Positions 9,712 through 20,443 are shown, counted from the first letter of the stretch. The stretch is DNA of 64,000 nt from Sphingobacterium daejeonense (GCF_901472535.1 NZ_LR590470.1:1736001-1800000), one strand, 5' to 3'. Program-made: numbers and translations. Notes: a model not told the origin generated them from the letters alone.

Positions 9712-12700
9712 ATGTTAAAGACATTTATAGACAATCCCGTTCTATCCACCGTTATTTCGATTATAATCGTCATCTTGGGAGTTTTAGGATTGGTCAATTT
9801 ACCTATTTCACAATATCCTGATATTGCTCCTCCCACGGTTCAGGTAACGGCAAATTATCCTGGTGCGAATGCTGAGGTTATGATGAAAAGTGTCATTATC
9901 CCTTTGGAAGAACAAATTAATGGGGTCGAGAAGATGACCTACATGACGTCCAAGGCAAGTAATGACGGTTCTGCAGTAATCACCGTTAATTTTGAGCAAG
10001 GTGCAGATCCAGATTTGGCTGCCATCAATGTGCAGAATAGGGTTGCAAAAGCGAATGGTGTTATGCCTCCTGAGGTAATCCGATCAGGGATTACTACTAC
10101 TAAAATGCTGAATTCATGGTTGATAGGTTTTTTTATTTATAGTGAAAACAAGGATTATGATTCTAAGTTTTTAGATAATTATATGCGCATCAACATTGTG
10201 CCCGAGCTCAAACGTATCTCTGGAGTTGCGGATGTTCAAATGTGGAGTTTGATGGATTATTCGATGCGTATATGGCTCAAACCTGATGTGATGGCCACCT
10301 ATGGATTAGTTCCTGACGATATTGTGAATGCTTTGGCTGATCAAAATTTAGAAGCGGCTCCAGGTAAGATAGGCGAGAATAGTTCCAAAACTTTTGAATA
10401 TGTTCTAAAATATACCGGCCGTTTGGAGGAGGACCATGAGTTTGAAGAAATTGTATTGAAAGCTACAGAGAATGGTCAAATCTTAAGATTAAAAGACGTG
10501 GCAGAGGTGGAGCTAGGTGCGGTAAGTTATGCCTTCGAAAATTCATTGAATGGTTTTCCAACCACAGGTGGAGCAGTTATGCAGACAGCAGGCTCAAATG
10601 CTCATGAAATTAACCAACAAATCGTAGAATTTTTGAACCAAGCTCAAAAGGATTTTCCGCCCGGCGTAAAATGGGATACTTACCTGAATACCAATAATTT
10701 TTTAGATGCTTCAATCTCTAAATTAGTAAAGACTTTGGTTGAGGCCTTTTTATTGGTTTTCATTATGGTCTATATTTTTTTGCAAGATTTTAGATCCACA
10801 TTGATTCCTGCTATTGCTGTTCCTGTTGCTATTGTGGGGACCTTTTTCTTTTTAAATCTTTTTGGGTATACATTAAATTTATTGACGCTATTTGCATTGG
10901 TATTGGCTATTGGGATTGTTGTCGATGACGCCATTGTTGTTGTGGAGTCGGTTCATGCTAAACTAGACCAAGGAGCAAAATCTCCAAGGTTGGCAACCTT
11001 AAATGCCATGCATGAGATCAGTACGGCCATTATTTCAATCACCCTTATAATGTCTGCGGTTTTCATACCAGTAACCTTTATTAAAGGTTCTGCAGGGGTA
11101 TTTTATCAACAGTTTGGAATTACCTTGGCTGTTGCCATTATTATTTCTGCTATTAATGCATTGACATTAAGTCCTGCCTTATGTGCATTACTCTTGAAAC
11201 CTCATCATATTGATCCTGAAGAAAAGAAAAAAGGATTCTTGAATCGTTTTTTTACAGCCTTTAATGCTGGTTTCAAGGCTTCAACAAAACGGTATATTCA
11301 CGCAGTTAAATTCTTGATAAAAAGAAAATGGTTAGCACTGGGAAGTATAGCCGTATTCACAGCCATTCTGATCTTTTTCATGAAAACTACGCCAACTGGT
11401 TTTGTTCCTAATGAAGATTCTGGAGCCATTTTCGGAGATGTGATTCTTCCTCCGGCATCAACATTAGAGCAAACTAAGAAGGTGTTGAAAGAAATAGATA
11501 GTATCATTTTATCTATTCCTGAGGTGAAAATTAGCTCAACATTATCAGGAATGAATCTTTTGAGTGGAAACGGAGGTTCCTATGGTGCTGTTTTTATAGC
11601 TTTAAAACCTTGGAATGAAAGAAAAAATAAAGACCAAGATATCAATAGTTTGATCGCAAAAATGTTTGAAAAAACTAGTCATATTAAAAGTGCCAATATT
11701 ATTTTCTTTGCAGCTCCAACCTTGCAGGGTTTTGGTAATACAAGTGGATTTGAAATTCAACTTCTTGATAAAACAGGAGGAACTTATGCTGATTTTGAAG
11801 GACATGTTAATAATTTCATGACATCCATAAACCAACGTCCAGAAGTGATGTATGCTGCAACTCCCTACAACACAAATCTTCCTCAATACAAAGTCAAAAT
11901 TAATGTACCATTAGCGAAGGAAACAGGAGTAGATGTTTCAGCTATATTAAAAACATTACAGGGATATTTTGGCGGAATGTATGCTTCAGATTTTAACCGG
12001 TTCGGAAAACAATATAAAGTTTTTGTACAATCTAATCCTGACCAGCGGGCTCAAGAAACAGACTTGGAGAAAATCTATGTAAGGAATAATGAAGGTTTAA
12101 TGGCACCGATATCAAGCTTTGTTACCTTAGAAAGGACCAGCGGACCAGAATTTATCAATCGGTTTAATCTTTACACTTCAGCATTTGTTAATGGTGCTCC
12201 GAATGCGGGTTACAGTACAGGGGATGCAATTCGAGCAATTGAAGAAGTTGCAGTTGAAACTCTTCCTAGAGGTGTTTCTTTTGATTACAGTGGTTTAACA
12301 CGGGAAGAGATTCTGAGTGGAAACCAAACGATCATAATATTTATTTTGAGTTTGATTTTTGTTTATTTCTTGTTGAGTGCACAGTATAAAAGTTATATTC
12401 TTCCATTCGCAGTTTTACTTTCATTACCATTTGGACTGAGTGGTGCTTTTCTCTTTGCAAGAATTGCAGGGTTAGACAACAATATTTTTCTTCAGATAAG
12501 TTTAATCATGTTGATTGGTCTACTAGCAAAGAATGCAATTTTAATTGTTGAATTTTCCTTACAAAGGCGGCATCATGGGATGAGTTTAGTGCGGGCAGCA
12601 ATCTCTGGTGCTGAAGCTCGATTAAGACCGATCTTAATGACATCATTTGCCTTTATTTTTGGGTTGCTACCGTTAATGTTTTCAAGTGGAGTTGGCGCAC

Positions 12701-12870
12701 TGAGCAATAGATCAATTGGGACTGCCGCTGTCGGAGGAATGCTGATTGGAACTATTTTAGGTGTCTTTATTATCCCAATCCTGTTTGTTGTTTTTCAAGC
12801 TATACACGAAAAGGTTAGCGGGAAACCTAATGTATCTGTATCTAAAAATACAGTATTAATCAATGAATAA
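9712..12870 (+). CDS. RND multidrug efflux transporter, HAE1 family (AcrB-like)
   Basis: Proton-driven inner-membrane pump that takes up hydrophobic or amphiphilic compounds from membrane and periplasm. At 1052 residues it has the full AcrB length. It begins with MLKTFIDNPVLSTVISIIIV (TM1), has large periplasmic loops, and the proton-relay Asp pair in TM4 (LAIGIVVDDAIVVVE). The second half repeats the fold (PFGLSGAFLFARIAG, LIMLIGLLAKNAILIVEFS with the relay Lys). The intact frame over 3.2 kb contrasts with broken neighbours. Its stop overlaps the first possible start of the outer-membrane factor gene by 8 bases. Substrate cannot be predicted from sequence. Confidence 0.95.
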   Translation: MLKTFIDNPVLSTVISIIIVILGVLGLVNLPISQYPDIAPPTVQVTANYPGANAEVMMKSVIIPLEEQINGVEKMTYMTSKASNDGSAVITVNFEQGADPDLAAINVQNRVAKANGVMPPEVIRSGITTTKMLNSWLIGFFIYSENKDYDSKFLDNYMRINIVPELKRISGVADVQMWSLMDYSMRIWLKPDVMATYGLVPDDIVNALADQNLEAAPGKIGENSSKTFEYVLKYTGRLEEDHEFEEIVLKATENGQILRLKDVAEVELGAVSYAFENSLNGFPTTGGAVMQTAGSNAHEINQQIVEFLNQAQKDFPPGVKWDTYLNTNNFLDASISKLVKTLVEAFLLVFIMVYIFLQDFRSTLIPAIAVPVAIVGTFFFLNLFGYTLNLLTLFALVLAIGIVVDDAIVVVESVHAKLDQGAKSPRLATLNAMHEISTAIISITLIMSAVFIPVTFIKGSAGVFYQQFGITLAVAIIISAINALTLSPALCALLLKPHHIDPEEKKKGFLNRFFTAFNAGFKASTKRYIHAVKFLIKRKWLALGSIAVFTAILIFFMKTTPTGFVPNEDSGAIFGDVILPPASTLEQTKKVLKEIDSIILSIPEVKISSTLSGMNLLSGNGGSYGAVFIALKPWNERKNKDQDINSLIAKMFEKTSHIKSANIIFFAAPTLQGFGNTSGFEIQLLDKTGGTYADFEGHVNNFMTSINQRPEVMYAATPYNTNLPQYKVKINVPLAKETGVDVSAILKTLQGYFGGMYASDFNRFGKQYKVFVQSNPDQRAQETDLEKIYVRNNEGLMAPISSFVTLERTSGPEFINRFNLYTSAFVNGAPNAGYSTGDAIRAIEEVAVETLPRGVSFDYSGLTREEILSGNQTIIIFILSLIFVYFLLSAQYKSYILPFAVLLSLPFGLSGAFLFARIAGLDNNIFLQISLIMLIGLLAKNAILIVEFSLQRRHHGMSLVRAAISGAEARLRPILMTSFAFIFGLLPLMFSSGVGALSNRSIGTAAVGGMLIGTILGVFIIPILFVVFQAIHEKVSGKPNVSVSKNTVLINE

Positions 12871-12880
12871 AACTTATGAC

Positions 12881-14266
12881 ATGAAAAAAATAATCTTATT
12901 AATTTCCTTCTCTTTATTCTTGCTTAGTTCTTGTCATATCACAAAAGAGTATAATCAGATCAACGTTTACAACGATTCCTTATATAGAGATAGTTTTGGA
13001 AATGACACGAATACCATTGCTAATATTCCATGGCAAGAATTTTTTATTGATGAAAATCTGCAAGCATTAATTCAGAAGGCTCTTTCACAAAACCTAGATT
13101 TAAAGATGGCGATTGAACGAATTAATGTTGCCAATGCTTATTTTAAACAGAGTAAACTAGCTTTCCTTCCGGATTTAAATTCATCGGTTTCTGTTAGGCA
13201 ATCTAAACTTGCTTTTCCTCAAGGGTTTGGACTCATCAATAGTTCGACACAGTATGATCTGATCATCAGTTCTAGTTGGGAATTGGATATTTGGGGCAAG
13301 TTAAAAAGCAGCAAAAAAGCTGCGCTTGCGAATTTATTGAAAACAGAAGCGGCCAAAAGAGCGGTTCAAAGTCAATTGGTTTCTGAAGTAGCTTTCTATT
13401 ATTATCAACTTTTAAGTTTGGATAATCAACTGGAAATATTAGAAAAAACTTTGGAAAACAGGAAGTTGGATGTTTCGGCGATGAAAGATCTCAAAGCTTC
13501 TAATATCGTAAATGGAGCTGCTGTTGTTCAAAGTGAGGCAAACCAATATTCCGTTGAGGTTGCCATCCCGGATGTGAAAAGATTAATCAAGGAAACAGAA
13601 AACATGTTGTCTTTTCTGATTGCGAGCCCTTCAGAAACCGTAAACAGAAAATCATTGGGTGATGAAGCAATTCCCCAAGAATTGTCGGTTGGCATTCCAG
13701 CTCAACTTTTAAAATATAGACCCGACGTCCAAGCTGCTGAGTTGGAATTTAGGATAGCATTTGAACAGACTAATGTAGCTAGGACTGCTTTTTATCCAAA
13801 CATTAACATCACAGGTAGTGCTGGTTTTTCAAGTTTAGACTTTTCTAAATGGTTTACAGCAGATGGTCTATTCGCAAATATAATGGGGGGACTTACACAA
13901 CCCATATTTAATAAGGGGATGAACAAAGCTAACCTAAGCTCAGCGGAGGCTAATCAAGAAATTGCTTCCCACAATTTTAAGAAGAGTGTATTGATAGCAG
14001 GTCAGGAAGTTTCAAATGCCTTGTACGCTATGGAAACTGCCAAAGAAAAAGAGTCTAGTCGAATAAAACAGATTGAATCCCTGACGAAAGCAGTCGATTT
14101 CACCAAAGAATTATTGAAATATAGTGAGACGACCAATTATACGGATGTGTTAACCTCAGAACAGAATTTGTTGAATGCCGAACTGGGAATAGTGAATGAT
14201 AGAGTTGAACAATGGATAGCATTAATTTATTTATATAAAGCAACAGGGGGTGGAGTTGAAAAATAA
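12881..14266 (+). CDS. outer-membrane efflux channel lipoprotein (OprM/NodT, TolC superfamily)
   Basis: Third component of the tripartite pump, a trimeric outer-membrane/periplasmic channel. From ATG 12881 (MKKIILLISFSLFLLSSC) it has a lipoprotein signal with lipobox LSSC; the upstream in-frame ATG at 12863 lies inside the pump gene and adds six polar residues before the signal, so 12881 is preferred. Two outer-membrane-factor repeats follow (IPWQEFFIDENLQALIQKAL, LDLKMAIERINVANA; LLKYRPDVQAAELEFRIAF, typical NodT motif). The span is about 461 residues and intact. It converges with the EEP hydrolase gene and shares the hairpin at 14275-14292. Confidence 0.92.
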   Translation: MKKIILLISFSLFLLSSCHITKEYNQINVYNDSLYRDSFGNDTNTIANIPWQEFFIDENLQALIQKALSQNLDLKMAIERINVANAYFKQSKLAFLPDLNSSVSVRQSKLAFPQGFGLINSSTQYDLIISSSWELDIWGKLKSSKKAALANLLKTEAAKRAVQSQLVSEVAFYYYQLLSLDNQLEILEKTLENRKLDVSAMKDLKASNIVNGAAVVQSEANQYSVEVAIPDVKRLIKETENMLSFLIASPSETVNRKSLGDEAIPQELSVGIPAQLLKYRPDVQAAELEFRIAFEQTNVARTAFYPNINITGSAGFSSLDFSKWFTADGLFANIMGGLTQPIFNKGMNKANLSSAEANQEIASHNFKKSVLIAGQEVSNALYAMETAKEKESSRIKQIESLTKAVDFTKELLKYSETTNYTDVLTSEQNLLNAELGIVNDRVEQWIALIYLYKATGGGVEK

Positions 14267-14274
14267 ATAATAAA

Positions 14275-14292
14275 GGGAGCCGCAAGGCTCCC
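14275..14292. terminator. terminator between convergent efflux and EEP genes
   Basis: GGGAGCC-GCAA-GGCTCCC. On the minus strand it is followed by TTTATTATTTATTTTTC, a T-rich tail that ends the EEP-side operon; it may also stop the efflux transcript on the plus strand. Confidence 0.7.
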
Positions 14293-14310
14293 AATACTAA
14301 TAATATGTAT

Positions 14311-15299
14311 TTATATGTCTTTCAACTTGAATTTTGCATAAACAGGTAAATGGTCAGAAACTTCACCAACCTCCGTCACTACACGACTTTCCAGCATTTC
14401 AAAGTGATCACTGTAAAAAATATAGTCCAATCGCATTTCTGGCTTATCAGATGGATAAGTAAAGAAATTTCCGTCTTCCTCCATGGCTGCTGAATTAATG
14501 TTTTTACCAAGAAAGGTATTTATGGTCGGATTATTTTCTTTAGGACAGCTGTTAAAATCACCTACTAAAATTGTTGGGTATCTTTTACTGCAATTTTCAT
14601 ATAGTTCAAGGACCTTTTCAGAATGTTTTAGTCGCGTTTGTTGGTCAAATGCTTCCAGATGGACATTGATAACAAGTATATCTTTATTTTCAAATTTTAG
14701 CGTACATATTTGAGCAAGGCGGTCCAGATAAAAGGCTTTATAATAAAATGGTTCACTTTCCACTCTAGCCAAAGTATCTATCATCTGTTGTTTTACTTCG
14801 AATTTAGAGATTAGGGATTGGCCAGAAATAATCTTTTTGAAATGTACATTGATTGGCCAGTATGGATATGGTACGTATTCTTTGTCCCAGTTTGGTTGCT
14901 CTTGCGGCATATGGATAATGGCTGTTGGCCAATTCAAATTCTTGGTCGACATCAAAGCTACGGTGCGATCCATAATCTATTTCCTGGAAAGCGACAATAT
15001 CAGGTTTTAGTTCTTTGAGAAAAGATTTCATAAAAGAGAGGTTCTGTTTATGAGATTCTTTCACCTGCTTTACAGGTAAATTATTCGTCATTCCACTCAA
15101 GTACCCGATATTATAAGTCATTATACTTAGGGTAGAATCATTTTTTTGAGGATGAGCTCAACGTATGATCTGAAAGCTTTACGATTTGGCTGACGGCTCT
15201 TTTGTCATCGGTCTTTCTGCTTGCCCAATAGTATATATTGAAAGTAAGGACAGCAAGGATTCCTAAGAAAAGTAGAGCAAGATATAGCGTTTTCTTCAT
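14311..15299 (-). CDS. membrane-anchored endonuclease/exonuclease/phosphatase family protein (two frameshifts)
   Basis: Member of the DNase I-like EEP superfamily, metal-dependent phosphoesterases. A piece beginning at 15299 (MKKTLYLALLFLGILAVLTF) supplies an N-terminal membrane anchor. Removing one A from the A7 run (T7 on the plus strand at 15141-15147) joins it to LSIMTYNIGYLSGM, then FQEIDYGSHRSFD with the catalytic Glu. A second break near 14895 joins it to NWDKEYVPYPYWP, then VINVHLEAFDQQTR, ILVGDFNSCP and EVGEVSDHLPVYAKF, which supply the Asn, Asp and His of the family. Corrected length is about 329 residues. Its start falls two bases after the TonB receptor stop, so it is the last gene of that operon. 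Substrate is unknown. Confidence 0.8.
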
Positions 15300-15301
15300 G
15301 T

Positions 15302-18091
15302 TTATAGGTTTAATCCAAATGAGGCTCCATAGATAGCTCTTGGGCCAGCAACAAAAGTAGGCAAGCCAATATTATCTCCGGAGTTCCCAGCGTCCATCAC
15401 ATATTTTTGATCAAGAATGTTCTTGCCGAATAAGCCAAATTCAAAGCTTCGTTTATTTGATTTTTGAACTTAACACCTAGGGTTGCATTCATGATGCCGT
15501 ATCCTTGCTGCGAAAGCAATTCACGGTTCTCGTCCTCAAAATAGACCTTTGATTTGAAATTATAATTGGGTCTAAAATAGATCTGTTTTTTTGGAGATAA
15601 ATCATGAGTAACATCAAATCCGATGTTCATGCTATGTTTTGGAACCATTCTAAAGGTATTTCCGGCTAAAACTTGTTGGTTGCCTTGAGAGTCTTTTTCA
15701 TTGAATTTGGCATCTAAATAGGCATAATTGGCAAATACATTCAATGATTTTAAGATTTGATATTCAAGAGTACCTTCAAATCCATAAGATCTTGCTTTAC
15801 CAGCATCTTCAGCGACTTGTTGCAAACCGACAGTTCCTTCCACTTGAACCAATCTAGTTGTTTGGAAATTTGACCAGTCAAAATAATATCCTGCAAAAGC
15901 ATAAGATAGTTTATTGTTGTATATACCTTTGATTCCCATTCATAGTTCCATACTATTTCTGGTTTTAAGTTTTTGTTTGCTCCAGGCCAAATATAGATTA
16001 CTGGTGGTCTTCTACCTTTTGAAACCGTAGCATAGATATTGTTGTTGGCTATGGAATTTATAGTTCATGGCTAAACGTCCTACGTAAGAGAGGTAGTCTT
16101 AGATTCCATGATCCAATCATTTGCAACTGGGGCTAGAAGGTTGTTGTTTCTGTTTTGCATTTGAGCAATAATGCTCGGATCCTTGGATTCTGGTGCAAGA
16201 TAGCCGCCAGTCAATCTTTCATAAGTTCCTCTTATTCCTGCAGTTAATTTTAATTTTTCGGAAAGGTCATAAGTGCCATCAAGAAAGATGTCAAATGAAT
16301 GAGTTCTTCCTAATAAGGAATAGCTTTCATAATGAGATGGATTCAATAGTGCTGCAGAGATAGCGTTCAATTGTTTTGCTTGTTCTGGGGCTAACATATT
16401 CACCAAATTCTTTAAGGCATCGGCACTCAATACACCTGTAGGAACAAGTTGTTTGATCATAGCTTGGTATTCAGGAGGCAATACGGCTATAAAAATTCAT
16501 AGAATTCAGTTCATAGCTAAGCATCTCGTAAATATTGGGCATTGTCTTATAGGGCTGTGGAACTCCATTTATGAGTAGAGGCGGATTAATTGGAAAAATC
16601 TTGTCTACCATGTTATTGATTGCCCCGGAATATTGAGCTAAACTCGCTGCTCCGCCGCCCATATTTTTTAATGCTCCGGTAAGCTGTTGTTTGAGTTGCG
16701 CATTGATCAGCCCTGAAGCATAAGCAGGGAAGAGGTTTTGTTCATTTACATTCAATCCTACTGTTTGCTTTGAATCTTCATAGAAATAATTCAACCCTAA
16801 AAAGCCATTGAATTTATTGCCTTTGTTATAATTTACCCTTAATTCTTGTGAGAATTGGTTTCCAAAAGAATGGTCCATTGCATTGATTACATGAGCTGCT
16901 GTACCATCAACATCAAAAATATTCTTTAGCATTATATCTGTTAAAGCCTGTAACGGTAAGACAATGTCCATGATTCTGAAAGACTTTGGTCATGTAATAA
17001 GGTAGCGCTATATACATCACGTTTTATTCCTAACTCTTTCCCTCTATCTAAATCGGCAAAAGAAGTTGGTTTCAGGTCCCCGTTTTTAGGTCTCCAAACG
17101 CCACTTTTAAAGGAAGTTCCAGGGGCATCATCATGTTGATAGCTGAGGATTAAGTCTATCGTACCATCATTTTTCAAGAAATAACGGCTGGAATTACGAA
17201 AAGCCATTGTGTTTTTGCCATTTAAATTTCCACCTGACAAGTTTTTCACAAATCCATCTTGCGCATGATAGGCTAATGAAAATCTGTTAGCGAACCTGGA
17301 ATCTTCGGCTCCATAATTATACATCGCATTGATAAGTCTTTTATTGTAATTACCATATTGCGCTTTAAAATCGAACTGCTGATCTTTGATTGGCTTTTTA
17401 CGGATCATGTTAATGGCACCAATCTGTGCAGATCTTCCCAGCAAAGTTCCTTGAGGTCCTTTTGCAACTTCAACTCTTTCCATATCATACAATTCTGATA
17501 CTGCCAATGATGGCCTAGAAATAGAAACGCCGTCCATTGTCAAGGAAACTCTTGGCTGTGATCTGGGATCTAAATCGTCAGATGTGATACCACGGATGAC
17601 GAATGCCGGATTGTTTACACTTTGGATTGCCAGTTCCACTCCTGGAGTAAATGCTGACAATTCATTTAGTTCTTGTAGATTCTGACGATTCAGTTTTTCG
17701 GCACCCAGTACATCAATAGTAATTGGAACGTCAATCTTATTCTGAACCCTTTTTTGGGTACTTATCAATACTTCCTCAATATGGTAATCTATCGCGTAAA
17801 GTGTGAAATCAAAAACCTGGTTTTGACTGGTAATATCAATCGCTTGATTGATATTTTTGAAACCTAATCTATTAATTTCAATAACATATTGACCTTTGAT
17901 TGGAACATTCAAGGTATATTCTCCGTTTTGGTCTGTTTTAACCTCAGATTTATTTATTTTAACGGTTGTCTCGGATAAGGGCTTTTCCTTGTCGTCCGTT
18001 ATTTTCCTGATATTCTTATATCTTGGGCGTGTACAAAGCTTGTGATCATCAACAGAATGATGATTAACAGGCTATTTTTAACTATTGCCAT
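15302..18091 (-). pseudogene. TonB-dependent receptor, broken by at least six frameshifts
   Basis: Outer-membrane receptor of about 930 residues when reconstructed. Pieces in order: signal peptide from ATG 18091 (IIILLMITSFVHAQ), a carboxypeptidase-like regulatory domain (EVKTDQNGEYTLNVPI), the plug (PAFVIRGITSDD, DMERVEVAKGPQGTLLGR) and a 22-strand barrel ending in YGASFGLNL with a terminal aromatic-rich strand, stop at 15302. Frames change near 18005, 16960, 16475, 16075, about 15925 and about 15445, several explained by one missing A. No SusD partner is present, so it resembles siderophore or small-ligand receptors rather than a SusC system. It lies two bases from each neighbour in a FAS1-hydrolase-receptor-EEP operon. 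Either true decay or poor sequence; six breaks in 2.8 kb is the densest in the window. Confidence 0.8.
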
Positions 18092-18093
18092 AA

Positions 18094-18991
18094 TTATTTG
18101 ATTTTTTCTATCCAGTTGAACAATTGGTTTGATATTTTATGTGGGTCTTTCCCGTCGAATAATCCTAAGCTATGGTCAGCGTCAAGCATAATGATTTCGT
18201 GATTGACTTTTTTCGCTTTCAAAGCAGTAGCCAATGTTGTTGCCTGAGACATATGAACTGTTTCGTCCTTTTTGCCGTGAATAATCAGCGTTGGAACTAA
18301 ATGCTTTATTTGGTAGGCTGGACTAGCGGCTTTATACTCAGCTGGAAGAGGGATAGGGTTTTGGCGATCGACAGGTTTTCCAACCATCAATTCGATCAGG
18401 TTTAATAAAGGGTGCTTGTTGGCAATCATTGCTTTTACTAAGGCTTCATTTGTGAAGTCAGTAGGTCCGGCCAATGAAACTATTCCTTTAATATCTTTCC
18501 CATTTTGAATGGAATATCCAAATAACAGGGAGAGGTGGGCTCCAGCGCTATGACCAATTAATATATATTGGTTCCTTAGGAATGTTCCAGCTGGAAGACT
18601 GTTTTTGAATTTCATCTACAGCAGCATTCAGGTCATTCAATAGGTGTGTGTAATTTGTTGCAGGTCCAACAAACGAGTAGTTTATGGAAGCAGATGAATA
18701 GCCTTTCTGAAGCATATCTTCTTGTAGACCACCTAATAAGAGCTTACTGCCAAATGCCCATGAACCACCATGGACAAAAATCAAAAAAGGTTTATTAGGA
18801 GATCTGTCTTCATGTAGGAACACATCCATTTGTTTTCTCAAGCCTTCGCCATAAGCAATATTAAAGAGTCTTTGATGTTCCTGACCTTTTCCACTCTCAA
18901 TTTCCACCTCTTTTTTTGTGCAAGAACTTAATATTAAGGTTATTAATGTCAATATTAGACAATAATGAAACAGTTGATTGAAACGTACCAT
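18094..18991 (-). CDS. alpha/beta hydrolase lipoprotein, esterase/lipase type (one frameshift)
   Basis: A periplasmic or outer-membrane-attached serine hydrolase. The N-terminus is a lipoprotein signal with lipobox LSSC. The oxyanion motif HGGSW is in the first piece and the nucleophile elbow GHSAG in the second, followed by the acid (HGKKDETV) and the catalytic His (LDADHSLG), as in the BD-FAE/carboxylesterase branch. The frame breaks near 18570; deleting one G from a GG pair gives WNIPKNQYILIGHSAG, continuous over about 298 residues. It is 2 bases upstream of the TonB receptor start and 16 bases after the FAS1 gene, so it probably acts on the receptor's ligand or on a related ester. Substrate unknown. 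Confidence 0.82.
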
Positions 18992-19007
18992 AATTGATTG
19001 TTTGGAT

Positions 19008-20117
19008 TTATAAGCCTTTTCCTTTTGGAGCTAGAATATTGTCAATATAGTGGCAGACACCATCAGTAGCGACAATATCCTTAATGATTACTTTGGTTGT
19101 AAGGTTATTGCTATCGGTGATTTCACCTTTATTTTGATCAAAGATTAGTTTCTCCTCATTAAAATTGGATTTCACACTGTTACCTAGTTTACTGAACTCC
19201 AAAGGTTGATTTACAGATAGGTATTGAAAGATGTTTTTGGCATCTCCCACTAATTTAAAAAGCTGGAAGATTGTATAACGGTCTCCGGATCTTCTTTGAG
19301 GGATAAAAACAGTAATATTCTTTTTTCCTTTCAGGTTTTTATTGATGTCATCGCCAATTTGACTTTTGATCAAATCAGCATTGTTGACTCTGTCGACCAC
19401 AAAAAGCTGTCTTAGATTTAGTGGAATCAAAACATTAGAGATTTTGTAAACTATTGCTGAGCCAGGTTTAACCTCAGTCTTGTTGAAGTCCAATACCTCT
19501 ATTACAGGGATTTTGTATTCCGGTTCATCCTTGAAGAATGTCTCAATTTCTTTGTCTTGATCAAAAGTAGAGTTAATAAACACTTTTCCTTTTGCTTTAT
19601 CAGTCCACTTTTGTTCTCCAAAGACGAATACGCTCAGTTTTGCCCCAAATTTTGAACTCAACATCGTTTGATGGTAGGAAGAATGATAGTGAAACTTACC
19701 ATTGGTGTTTTTGTAAGATTCAAATTTATATTTAGCCACAAATTGATCTTTATTTAATTTGGATGGTATGATGTGGTATTGGATGATTTCTAAAGCTTGT
19801 TCTTTGCTTATCCTGTCCAATGTTAATTTCTTGGCTTTTAAATAGGCATCTACCGCTTTATTGTCGGGTAGCAATACTGTATAATCATTTTTGAGCTTTA
19901 GTAGCTCTGTTGAAATTTCAGATTTTGATGCCAATATTAGGAAGGAGGAATAATCTTTATTTGACAGGTAATTTTCAAATACAGTGCCTTTGAAGGCATT
20001 TTTATCTTCTTTAGTAGTCTTGGGTTTTGGGGTTACTTCTGGTTTAAAGTTATCCTTCTTACAGCCGAACAGGATAACTGAGAAAATAATCATTAAGGAT
20101 AAAAGACTTGCCTTCAT
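19008..20117 (-). CDS. lipoprotein with two fasciclin (FAS1) domains
   Basis: A 369-residue exported lipoprotein (lipobox ILFGC then KKDNF). Two FAS1 repeats are visible: the first about 45-210 (LLKLKNDYTVLLPDNKAVDAYL, IQYHIIPSKL), the second about 230-365 (ITVFIPQRRSG, VATDGVCHYIDNILAPKG, the typical closing motif). FAS1 domains mediate adhesion or binding of carbohydrates and small ligands; in Bacteroidota they often accompany TonB receptors. It is the first gene of the four-gene minus-strand operon ending with the EEP protein. Frame intact. The 325 bases upstream contain TAATTTTG on the minus strand (20153-20160) as a possible -7 element but no good -33. Confidence 0.88.
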   Translation of the reverse strand: MKASLLSLMIIFSVILFGCKKDNFKPEVTPKPKTTKEDKNAFKGTVFENYLSNKDYSSFLILASKSEISTELLKLKNDYTVLLPDNKAVDAYLKAKKLTLDRISKEQALEIIQYHIIPSKLNKDQFVAKYKFESYKNTNGKFHYHSSYHQTMLSSKFGAKLSVFVFGEQKWTDKAKGKVFINSTFDQDKEIETFFKDEPEYKIPVIEVLDFNKTEVKPGSAIVYKISNVLIPLNLRQLFVVDRVNNADLIKSQIGDDINKNLKGKKNITVFIPQRRSGDRYTIFQLFKLVGDAKNIFQYLSVNQPLEFSKLGNSVKSNFNEEKLIFDQNKGEITDSNNLTTKVIIKDIVATDGVCHYIDNILAPKGKGL

Positions 20118-20381
20118 TTTTTAATTTTGTTTTTATGTTAAAATAATTTCTACAAAATTAAAAATAGAATATGTCTATACGGATTAACTAATATTAAAAC
20201 ATCGTTAAATTAGCTGATCAATTTGAAGTGAAAATTAATTTAAAATTAAGTTTAACCTTTGTGATTTTATTTTGGATTTAGTTTGGTTTTAGGAGATTGG
20301 AGGGATCTGATAAAAAAATGGAATTTAATATAATAAAGCGTTTTAGTAGCCGTTTAAGATAGTAAATTCATAATTTCATAA
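20118..20381. other. intergenic region upstream of the FAS1 operon
   Basis: AT-rich, without an open frame I can support. A minus-strand TAATTTTG (20153-20160) is a candidate -7 element for the FAS1 operon. The right end merges into the hairpin element at 20382-20443. Confidence 0.35.
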
Positions 20382-20443
20382 TTTAGGTTAATAATTGGTT
20401 TGGTAAAATACCTGGGGTTCCCCACCTCAGGTATTTTTATTTT
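20382..20443. repeat. dispersed terminator-like element, copy 2
   Basis: Hairpin AAAATACCTGGGG (20405-20417) / CCTCAGGTATTTT (20425-20437), loop of 7, flanked by T-runs, with the same 23-base upstream block as the copy at 7416-7477. It ends at the stop of the acetyltransferase gene, so on the minus strand it acts as its terminator. Confidence 0.8.
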
